From contig OW804097.1 of assembly GCA_942159475.1 (NCBI GenBank), forward strand, positions 10,665,172 to 10,729,171: a stretch of DNA of 64,000 nucleotides. The letters are read 5' to 3'. Positions 34,801 through 46,800 of the stretch are shown here, in pieces. Within the stretch, counting starts at the first letter, position 1. Each line of letters opens with the position of its first letter. The position numbers and the translations under genes were made by a program. Below the pieces are notes generated by a model. The model had not been told where the DNA came from. It saw only the letters and a list, made by a program, of their open reading frames with translations, and did no database searches. This DNA comes from Sthenelais limicola (Eukaryota > Annelida > Polychaeta > Phyllodocida > Sigalionidae).

Positions 34801-37800
34801 AAAAAAATAAAGTATGAAAACAGGTCGATCATAGGGAGGTTTGGTATATACATCGTTTCTCCCTTCGGTCAATGCCCCGGTCACGTGATTTGAGAAACAT
34901 AGCGGAATAGCGGTAAGGGGGCGGTTCGTCGAGGGAAGTTAGAGCAAACCTAAACAGATTTTAGCTCATTTGAAAATAGTGCAACCAACATCGAGGGTCA
35001 TGCTGTGACAAAAGTTCTGAAAAATTAAGTACAGCAAAAACTCTCTGTTTTAAGTCGCTCCCCCCTCTGTTGATAATTTTGATATTAAAACGGGAGCCGG
35101 TGAGCGATAATAAGTGAAACGACTGCAGGAAAAGTGTTGGACATCTGTTTCCAGGCCGACCACTTACAACAACAAAAACAAGAAATAGTTAACAGTGATC
35201 AGTTTACATTTATTTATTTATTTCCGGTTCATGTAGAAGATTGCGTTTCCAAGGGAAACGGAGATTGATGTCAGTTAAATGTAAAGTTCGAGAGGGAGGG
35301 ATAGTAGGAGGGAGAGGAAGTGGAGACAGAAAACATGAAATCCCTATCCCATATATGACTGGTCATTCCATGTGATTCTGTTGGTCCCTTTAACACCTTT
35401 GCATATTAGGCATCTTATTTCGCAACTTGCCACTTTAATTCAGACATGGTCTACCCTTTAATTCATACCTAAACGCCATCTCCTCCCCCTCCCAGCCATT
35501 ACCAGGATGATTCTGATCCCATCTGCTGATATCAGAATCAACAGATTCTTCACACTGATATCCAGGATGGGAGGAGCCAAGATGCTATCAATGATTGACA
35601 GATCTCACCCCAATCCATTTAGATTAATGATAACATCAATCTAATAAAAAACAGTATCTACTGCTTAAAACTGCAAGATCATGGCTTTCCACTGGTTCAT
35701 TTTGCCTCAAAATCATTAATAATGTGTTGTTAATGACAGTAACATCCCAACAAATAGGGACTAAAGGCATTAGATCATTCAGTTATATTAATTAATGAAA
35801 TTTTGACATGAGCCGGGATATCAATTCATGTATTAAGGTATTTCATCTGTAACTCATTTTGCATCACCATATCATGTTTAACAAATGGTAAATAAGCAAG
35901 GGATCCGCGTGGAAGACCTCATCTGAGAGGCAGGCATCCCATTCTGGAATGATGTAATTTTAATTCAGAATAAAAATACAATATATATATATATAGGGTG
36001 AGGATAGGGTGAGGAAACTACCATTTTGAAGAAGTTAATAGGGGAGTTGCATAGCCACCTTTTTTAATCTAGATTCGCATGGAATTATGGGACTTAAGGT
36101 ACAGTATAAAATGTATAGAAAACATGCCATGTTCAGCATGGAATATTTGCCGATGCTCTAATGTCAATATCCATGTGTTATTCATGTTTTCATAACACAA
36201 GTCTACATCTTTCCCATCATGCATTTGGTTAACGTAGGTCATTTACACAAGCTCTGATATTGGTGAAACCATTCTCGCAATTTTCGATACAAATGTTGCA
36301 CGCTATTTGGATGTCAGATTTCATAAGTATCCATCCCATGATGCATTGTAACAGGCATGCGCAGTGGCACATGCAACCCCCCTATTGAAATCTCAGCAAA
36401 TCTTTTTTTCTAAATTATTGATCATTTCCATGTACTACACTCACCAACAAGGCAAACGGTGTATAGCTTCCTAGAGCAGTGAACGCGCATGACGTCATCA
36501 AAATTTGAAGACTGCGCATGCGTAGAGGTGACCAATCAAAATAAGGAGGTTTGCCCTCAAACTCTCGCTGTTGTTTCTTGGTCTTCCTAAGGCTCTTGAT
36601 GTGAAGGATTACCCTGCGGCGCGGGTGGTAGATGGCGGGCGAGCGGTACAGGGTGGCCGCTATCACCAGCAGCATCAGCAGCCCTGTTAGTGCTTGAAAC
36701 CCTCGCATCCACTTCAACATGCTGCAAGAAATCAGAAAAATATAAATTTATATTTTGGAGTGAGTGAGATTGGTTGCTTTAGGCCCTTATCAACACTTTG
36801 AATAATGGTTATATCAAGGGCGGGAGAGCTGAGAGGGAGTGAGTGAGTGAGATTGGTTGCTTTATGCCCTTATCAACACATTGAAGGTTATATCAAGGGC
36901 GGGAGAGCTGAGAGAGAGGGAGTGAGTGAGATTGGTTGCTTTAGGCCCTTATCAACACATTGAAGGTTATATCAAGGGTGGGAGAGCTGAGAGAGAGTGA
37001 GTGAGATTGGTTGCTTTACGCCCTTATCAACACATTGAAAAATGGTTATATCAAGGGCGGGAGAGCTGAGAGGGAGTGAGTGAGTGAGATTGGTTGCTTT
37101 AGGCCCTTATCAACACATTTAATATGGTTATATCAAGGGCGGGAGAGCTGAGAGGGAGTGAGTGAGTGAGATTGGTTGCTTTACGCCCTTATCAACACAT
37201 TGAAAAATGGTTATATCAAGGGCGGGAGAGCTGAGAGGGAGTGAGTGAGTGAGATTGGTTGCTTTATGCCCTTATCAACACATTTAAGATGGTTATATCA
37301 AGGGCGGGAGAGCTGAGAGGGAGGCAGTTTATGGTCTTACCCAGGAAATAGAGACAGAGAAGAAGGGAGAGAGAGACTGAGAAAAAGAGACAGAAAGGCA
37401 CTTTATGGGCATACCCAGGAAATAGAGATAGAGAAGAAGGGAGAGAGAGAGACAGAGAAAAAGAGACAGAAAGGCACTTTATGGTCTTACCCAGGTCATG
37501 GATTATCCACACTAATTATTTGTTGTGTACAACATTGGATGCTGTATACAAACATATATTGACATGCCCCCCTCTATAATTATTGTGGTAAATTCAGGCT
37601 TAAATGTGATGTGTTTCAGGAAAATGAGTCACAAGTCGCAAAATTGGTGTTTTTAAAAGTCGTTTACTTACAAGATCTCTTTGTTGGAATATTTTCATTC
37701 TTGTAGTGTCTAGTCCTTGTGGTTGTATGAATACATCTACCAAATTTCAAGACTTTTTATTAATTATATCAGTGCGTTTTCTTAGATCAACCTATTGAGC

Positions 37801-40800
37801 TACTTTACTGGTAATTATCCACCCAGAAACATTGCAAACGTTTTTTTTTCAAAAATAAAAATATTTAACTAAAAAGATAAAAGTACTTATTAGATGTTCT
37901 TAATGTTTACATTCATTAGAATCGGGTTGGTCTCATCTTTTCAAATATGGTGATGTCTCAAAATCCATATTTTGTGACTTATGACTCATATTCCTAAAAC
38001 GGATCACAAATAATCATCAAGGGGATGGGTAGGGTGTTGAGGGGGGCAGAATACCTGTTTGTAGGGAGATCCACGGTGGCTGGGGGGGGGGGGGGAGTGA
38101 TCGTTTACACCGATAGGACGAAAGGAACACATTTTGACCAACATTCGTTTTTATTTGCTTTTTCTTGCACCACTCCTGGAAACTACATTTTATAATTCCT
38201 ACCCGTGATACGGGGGGGGGGGGGCTTCTAGCGTGTTTTATTTTGCTAAATGGGTCAGATTTTCAGAAAATGTACAATTGGCAGCTGTACACATTGAGTA
38301 AGTTCTGCTAAATTAGGCTGCAATTTGGTCAATTCTAGGTAAATTCGAGAATATTCAATATTGCATTTATTCTAGCAATCTGTTTGGTTAGGTTGAACTA
38401 TATTTTGAACTTTATTTTGGACTGAAATTTGGGTTATTTGAGAGGATTGGTGAAAGTGAATTGTACATTTTCTGAAACTCTCACCCATATATGCTTGGGT
38501 GTATAAAGGACCTTGTCCACTAAGCCGATTCTCATGTGATTCTTATGGCATTTAAAATGAGCCCACACATCCAAGAACTCAGAGTCGAATTGGTCCTTAA
38601 GACAATTTTTACAAATTAAAAGTCAGTTTTGCCAGGCACGGCAAAATTAAAGTCCCTACTAACTGCATATAATTGTATTGGCCTTAAAATAAAAAAAACC
38701 CCCATAAATATCCATATAAAAATTTACTCTAATTTACGTGGTCTAGTGAAACGACCCTGGATATTATGCTGATGGAGGTGAACTTTAATGTACTGACAAT
38801 GGCGTCCAAGTCTGTAGAGAAGGTAAGCTTGCGTGTCTGGGTGATGCATGTCTTAAATGTGTTTTTCAGGAAAATGAGTCATTAGTCGCAAAATTGATAT
38901 TTTTTAAAGTGTTTTCTTCACAAGACCACATTATTGGAATGTTCTAATTCTTTAAGGGTTGATAACTCATGGTCACATCAATCTATGTATCAAATTTCAG
39001 GACGATATATGTAATATATCCTTTAGTTTTAAAGGTTCTCATATGGACTACATTTAGTTACTTTACTGTTTATTGACCCCCAGAAATATTGGAAACTTTT
39101 TTTTTCAAAAACGAAAATGTCAAACTTAAAATCTAGAAATACTAAATATATTAGAATATTAGACTGTTTACTATCATTGGAATCGGCTTGATCTCATCTG
39201 TTCAAAAATAATGATATCTCAAAATCAATTTTTTGCGACTTATGACTCATTTTCCAAAAACACATCACATATAGTATCTCGTGGCTAGCATAACATAGAC
39301 ACTGAATGTCCAGGCAACAGGGGATTTGCATAGCCGCCATTTTGATTCTAGATTCACATGGAATTATGTGACTAATGGTACAACAGTATAAAATCTATAG
39401 AAAACTTGTTATGTTCAGCATGGCAGATTTATCAATGCTTTCGATAAAAACGTTGGCAAATATTTGTATGTCAGATTTTATCAGAAGTATGTCAGATTCC
39501 ATCCCAGCATGCACTGTAACAGACATGCGCAGGGGCACATACAAATCCATGAATGTCCAGTTTGGAGTGAGAGCCTTAGTTTAGAGGGACCCTCTCAATT
39601 TCAATTTCAATTTCTCTCATAAGCTTCACAACTTCCTGTTCATTTGATTTTGGGATAGACACCAGTGATTATGGTAGATCACTTTCATAAAATCTACATG
39701 ACATATTTTCTGCAATATGTATTGGCTAGTTCTATTTCAATAATTTTTCATTTCTGACAAAACTTTGAATTACAAAGCCATCGTATTAACTTCATGACTG
39801 CAAATAGTGTAAATTAATCTAACTCTTTTAGCTGCCATATCATGGTTTTATTCCATGTTGGCGAATGGATTGTTTCACCGAATCACACAAACAAAGAAGA
39901 AGGGACTGATTTTCAGAAAATGCACAATCTGTAGTTCTACACATCTATCAAATTCTGCTTAAAATCAGAGTGAAAAATGATAAATACTAGGTATATCTGA
40001 ATGTATTCTGTATTGTATTCATTGAATATATGGGTCAGATTTTTAGAAAAAGTACAATTCACATTGACCAATCCTCTCAAATAACCCACATTTCAGACAA
40101 AAATGAGCTTCAAAATGTAGTTTAACATAACAAAACTGATACTTTGAATCAATGCGATACCAAATGTACTCAGATATACCCGGTATTCATCATTTTTCAA
40201 TCTAATTTAGCAGAATTTCCTAAATGTGTAGAGCTGCCAATTGTACATTTTCTGAAAATCTGACCCATATCCGTCTGGTTATGTCGAACTGTATTTTGAA
40301 AGTAATTCTCTTCTTAATTAGGGTTTTCTGAGAGGATTGGTGAAGGCCAATAATTATTGTACATTTTCTGAAAGCTTGACCCAGAAGAAGAGCGATGGAG
40401 GCAACGTTCTGTTGAAATCTTTCAAATGCAGATAACGCGGCCTGAAATCTGACCTGAATGAAGATTTGCCTTAGAGTGGTTCTCAGTAGTTATAGGACTT
40501 CCAGTGTGTAGTAAACATTCTCTTAAAGGGAAAAGGATAAGATGCTACTATAGGGAATATTAAAAAAATCTGGGAACAAATTCCTTACCAAACAATTTTT
40601 TCACCAAAGTGTTGGTAAAGGTGTCTACTAATATGTATCAAAACATTTAAACTCAACTCCCGTAGGAGAACCTGTGACAGCTGAAACAAAAATGGCCGCC
40701 ACTAAATCTTTGAACCTCAATAACTTTGGATAGAATAAACATGTAATCAAGTGTGAATACTCTTTTTCCATGTTTTAAGGCATGGGGAATCCATTGAAAT

Positions 40801-43800
40801 ATGAGAGAAGTTGATACAGACAATATTTATAAGTTAATCTACTGATACTGAGAAAAAATGAACGAAAAACCCTAAAAAATCCTCCCAATAGTCAGGAAAT
40901 ATTACAAAAATCTGGGAACAAATTTTCTGAAAATGTTTTAATATATGTTAGTAGACACCTTTACCGACACATTGGTGAAGAAATTGTTTGGTAAGGAATT
41001 TGTTCCCAGATTAGCCATTTTTCACAAAAAGTTCCCTGACTATACCTCCAAAACAGCTGGAATGCCAATATTGATGGCTGGGTCACATACAAGTCACACG
41101 CAATCTAAAGGTGCGATTCCACTGGATCGCTCTTTTGGTCCACTCTTCATAGCTCTTTTGTTTTCCCAGAGCGCCTAACAAGCAAAGTTGAGCGAAACCA
41201 GAGCGGTCCAATAGAATAGGTTACTGTGCTTTCTTTTGTTTAACTTATGTTTGCTGAAAATTTGATGTTGGCACTTCTTTTTGATGTTCCGCTAATATCT
41301 GCAGTGTTTGATTTGAGCGCAATGATGGCCCGTACATTCCATGTCTTTTAGTAGCGCATCAATAGCACACTGAGAGCGGGCCAACACACTTGCCATTGAT
41401 TCCATATAGGAAATAAGCACACCAGTAGAACCACTCTGTGCCTGTATTGTGCTAAAAATAAAAGCTGACAAAGCTGAATAAAAAGCGCACTATGAATAAG
41501 CGAAGGAAGAGCGAGCCATGAGCACATATACAAGCCATCCAGTGGAATCACACCTCAACAAATCATTTGTTTCCTTTTTATTATTTATCAAAGAACACTA
41601 GGCTTTCTTCTTTTTGCTGGCTCATTGAATAATAAAACATACTATCTCTTAGGTTTTTAATAATAATTGCATAAAATATATACAGGTTAACTAACGAGTT
41701 GGTTGAAGGAACGTGAATATTGCACGAATTGTGCTTTCAATCATAAAAAAAACAAGAAATATGTCATGTTTCATAGAAAAATTAGTCATAAGTATTAGAA
41801 CTATATTTCATCTTTGATGACTATTATGTCTAAGCAAAGGGTTTGCAATAATTATGTCATAGGTAGACTTTCACTAGTAAAGTAGCTAAATATACTCCAT
41901 AGGGTGAGCTTAGAAATGCAAGGATAAATATTCAATACACTGTCTCGACATTTGTATTCCTTAACTTAAAGCGCTAGATACAACCATTGAGAGGAAACCA
42001 TTCCAACAAAGAGATCTGGTCAATAAATCATTATGAGTAATATCAATTTTGTGACTTTTGACTCATTTTACAATAACAGATCGCAATTTTTTTGCCAATA
42101 CTTTCTTTTTAAAAGAAATTTTATTTGGTCTAATTCATGTTATTCTTATAGAACCCATTTTGATTACTTACGCCACAGTTTCCTTGATGAAGGTGGTAAT
42201 GAGGGCCATGCCTACACCACTGCCTGAGAGTATGAGCATCTCTGAGCACTCGCGCCGCTTGTGGAAGTAAGCAGCCACTATAACACTGGCGGCCGACAGT
42301 GTGATCCCTGAGCCAAGGCCAACCACCAGCACGTACGATATCAGCATCTGCAAGCAATTATAATTTGTGTTTTAAATATTTGTATTCGCCGTTAATGGGT
42401 CATATTTTCAGAAAATATACAATTCACCTTCACCAATCCTCTCAAATAACCCACATTTAAGACAAAAATGAGTTACAAGATGCAGTTTAACATAACAGAA
42501 CTGATACTTTAAATCAATGTGATACCAAATATACTCAGATATACCCGGTATTCTTCATTTTTCAGCCAAATCTAACTGAATTTCCTAACTGTATAGAGCT
42601 GCCAATTGTACATTTTCTGAAAATCTGACACAAATGTGTAATTATCCTGTGAAGTATATGGGTCAGATTTTCAGAAAATGTACATTTGGCAGCTGTACAC
42701 ATTTAATAAAATCTGCTAAATTAGACTGCAATTCGGCCAATACTAGGTAAATTTGGGTATATTCGGCATTGCATTGATTCTAGCAATCTGTTTGGTTAGG
42801 TTGAACTGTATTTTGAAATTTATTTTCGTCTCAGTTATTTGAGGGGATTGGTGAAAGTGAATTGTACATTTGTTGGTGACTTCACCCAACTGGAATGATA
42901 TGTGTTTGTTTGACCTTAGATAGTTCAAAATAAAGCCTGCATAATCCCCAAACAGTTTTCTGTTTGTGACCGATAATAGGGGTCGACAAGAATCCTGTCA
43001 GTTCTGGTTTCAACGAGACATGTTTACCATTTACAAAAACACCTTCTCTTTCATTAAATTACACTTCAAAAAGTAAAATCTGGCCAGGAATAGCATGTAG
43101 AGATTCAGACTTAATGAGAAAATGCCTATTTCTGCTATAATTCATTGCGAAAATGCCATTAGGAGGAGGTGAATCAGGGAGGTATATACAGAGGGAGTGG
43201 AAGCCGCAGTCTGATCCTACAGGACCATGTGTTGTAGCTACTTAATACATGGTGGCACTGTAGTGCTGTTGTTGACACTAGTACCATTTAATCATAAATC
43301 AGTAAACAACAGCTAAGTTGTTCCATCAGCATACATAATCTTTGACACATTGGTAGCCCAGGTAAATTAGATTGCCTTTTCCCAGCAACACCATAACAGT
43401 CACATACTTAAAAATAGCTATACAATTGTTGGCTAATGGATCGGGGTGGGGGCGGGTGGACCTGATTCATTGTAGTTAGCGCCACAAGCTGTAGTGGCAT
43501 TACTCTTAATTATTGGGGTACCATGCATGGAACCTCGCTTCCACTCCCTCTGTAAATACCTCCCTGGGTGAATGACCACGGTGCTCCCGCCACGGCTGGT
43601 AGGGCCTCGGCTTCAGCAGACAGGATTCTATCATGAGTGACGTCATTACTGCTCCTAAGATGTCTGCCTACATCAAACATCATAATCCAAGATTGTAAGC
43701 CCTCCATGACTCTTATTAATCACCATATTTATGTTCAAACGGAGCTGACATTGATTTTTCTTCAAGAACTAGGAATAGGGCTATCATTGTTCTGAAGGCA

Positions 43801-46800
43801 GAATTTTATTTAGACTATTTAGAATTTTCCATAAATACACCTTTTTCATGAAGTGAATGTTTTTATGCATCATGTATAACCTGAATCTATTGATAATAAT
43901 TTTCAAAAATTCTCATGATGATAATTAGATAATTAATTAGGTGATTTATGTATAATTGATTTCAAGCACTTATATTATTTCTATACCAAATTGCAAGAAG
44001 AATGTATGTACTATTCGATCAAAATTGATTTTAATAACATAAAGTGAGAAAATAAACAGAATTATTTTTCTGCTAATTTCTGACAACTAGTCGGACCCCA
44101 CAACTGTTTAATAATGGTTACTGACTTATGTCTGGCCAGCAAGCTTGTAGGTAATCAAATGGGATGGGTTTCAGGTAAATGAGTCATAAGTCGCAAAATT
44201 GATATTTTTCAAAGTGTTTTTTTCACAAGATCGCTTCATTGAAATGTTCTTTAGAGGGTTGAGCACTTATAGTCATTTAAATCCAAGTATCAAATTTCGG
44301 GGCATTGTAATAAATATATCCTTGCGTTTTGAAGGCTTTTGTATTGAGTATATGTAGTTACTTTACTTTACCCATCCAGAAACATTGCAAACTTTTTTTT
44401 TCAAAAATAAAAATATCAAACTTAAAATACAGAAATACTTATTAGGTGTCCTAGTGTTTACTATCATTGAATCGGCTTAATCTCCTCTTTTCAAATATGG
44501 TGATATCTCAAAATCCATATCTTGCGACTCATGACTCTTTTCTTAAAACTGATCACAAATAGTTGAGATGTAATAAAACAAAGTTTGTTTACCGGAGAAA
44601 AATAATGATGTTTAAAATCATTAAAAATTACTTGAAGTTGGTATTTTATGCTTTATGCATATGTTGGAAAAACTCCCAGGATGGTACAAGCCTAACTGTA
44701 AGCGGCTTAGGAGTTTAGAGGCGTAGAAATCGAAGGAAGATCAGTACACTGGCGAAAACATCAAAATTTACTATTAAATGACCAGTGAACGTATAGGTCA
44801 ATTTTCAGCACGGTGCCTGCAATATTTGCATTGGATTCTCAATTTCGTAACGAACACTCTGTCCGTTGCCACTCCCGCTACAGAAAACATGGGCGACCAA
44901 CACGACGTCTTTAACGGCTCGATCATCTTCGACGACGAAGACTGTGAAGATTTGCCCACCGTCACTCAAAAGGTAGGAGCTGAGAAACTAAATAATGTAC
45001 AAAATGTGAATGGAAAACCTGCCGAGAATGATCTCCACATTAAGGCTAGTCCCCAGGATTGTTCAGGAATTAGTGAAAGTGGGATAGAAACTGTGGAAAA
45101 AACTCAGAGCTCGCTCGACGTACCCTATCTCTTATCTCCAGTTCACGCTAATTCAAATCCAGAGGCACCTAGTGATCAAATCGAACATGCTCAAAATAAT
45201 AATCAAGAAGCAGATATCTTAGAAACTACTCTAATTCAAGAGACACCAAACGAAGAGCTTATCAATGAAACTGTTTTTCGGGTACTAGGCATCTTAGTTG
45301 AGGAAGACCGTCCTAAAATTAAAAAGTTCAAAGCACTAGAAAGAAAAGTAGATAAACTCCAGATTACAACCGACGCCGTAGCCCGCAAAATTCAGACTAC
45401 GTTTGAATGGTTAAATCTATATCGGAAGAAAATTGACAATAGACTGAATACCCTGGAAAACTTTCTCTTTCGCCCTGACAATGGGGAGAAATTAGAGGAG
45501 GTGATAGATAGGGTGACAAAACATTCTGAAATGTCTCTCACGGAAAATCAACCAATTTCTGTACCCACTAACATTGAAAATGTGGATCCCCCACGAGCTA
45601 GTTATGACCCAGTCTAAGGCAGGAGTAAACCTTACCGAAAGAATAACAAAAGCAGAGAGGGAACTGGAGACATCAATTGATACCATCAGATCTAACTTAG
45701 ACACAAAACAGAATAAACTAGAAGAAATTGAACTAACTTTTTCTGATCTAGACCAGAGGATTAGTCAAATCACCGGTAAAATCGGCCTTAGGGAACAAGG
45801 TAAAAATGTAACGGTTGGTGCTCCCGAACCTGAGCCATCGGGCCAGGGGCAAGGGAAAGCAGATGGGTCGACTCATTTAATTATTGAAGGAGTTGCCGAA
45901 TCAAAATGAAAATCTGAAAACACTAAGAAAAAAATCCTTGATTTGCTAGGCCAAGTTGTCGCTATTTCTGAAGTCAACATTGTAACTGTTTATCGCGTTG
46001 GCCTTCCCAAGAACAACGTAACCAGGGCGATCTATGTCGACCTAGATGACCCGGAAAAAAAGAAAGCGATTCTAAATCAATCCAGGGAACTAAGGAGGAA
46101 AACTCAATGTAATGTCTGGTTCAATAAATATCTGCCTGACAAGAGTGATTATAACTATCAGATGATCAGAGACTGCCATCGATTACTTAAATTGCGCGGC
46201 ATTGAGGCGGAGGTGGTTCTAGGTCACATTATAAAGGGATCTAGGTCATACGCAGCAAGCGATCTCCACAACATGCCCGAGGGCTGCAGGCCACTTGACG
46301 TGTCACACATACCCGTGGATGATGGCGGCGTGGGCTTCCACGGAGCCCACAGCCACTTTTCCAACTTCTACGGCTCAAAAGTGAAATATAACCATGTGTC
46401 CTATGACTCTGCGGAACACGCATACCAACATTCTAAAGCTCTCCATCTGAAACAAACGAAAGTGGCCCTGGCGATCAGTAGCGTAGCGAGTCCTTTACAG
46501 GCCAAGAGACTAGGTAGCAAACTGGATCTCGCGCCGGAAGTCGACCCGCACCTACTAGCTGACTGGAAAGCTAACGAAGAAAAAACTCTAAAGAAAATCG
46601 CCAGAGAAAAATTCCTCCAGCATCCTCTACTCAAAAAAGAATTATTACGTGAGGATATAAAATGTTTCTACGAAGTTACTGCTTCAAAAAATGGGGGATC
46701 GGCCGCCGAGTGCGCGGAGTACTCATTGCAAATGGCGGTCGCGTCCCTCTAAAACGAGCAACGTTCGTCGGAGAAAATAAATTCGGAAACATACTTAACG

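Larger units (their letters stand above)
33964..36035. other. Intronic stretch: three hairpins and a LINE tail
   Basis: It holds the hairpins at 34,335-34,450 and a LINE 3' tail at 35,906-35,998. About 34,640-34,900 looks GC-richer with GGCGGCCATTG, but I cannot support a promoter or exon. Confidence 0.45.
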
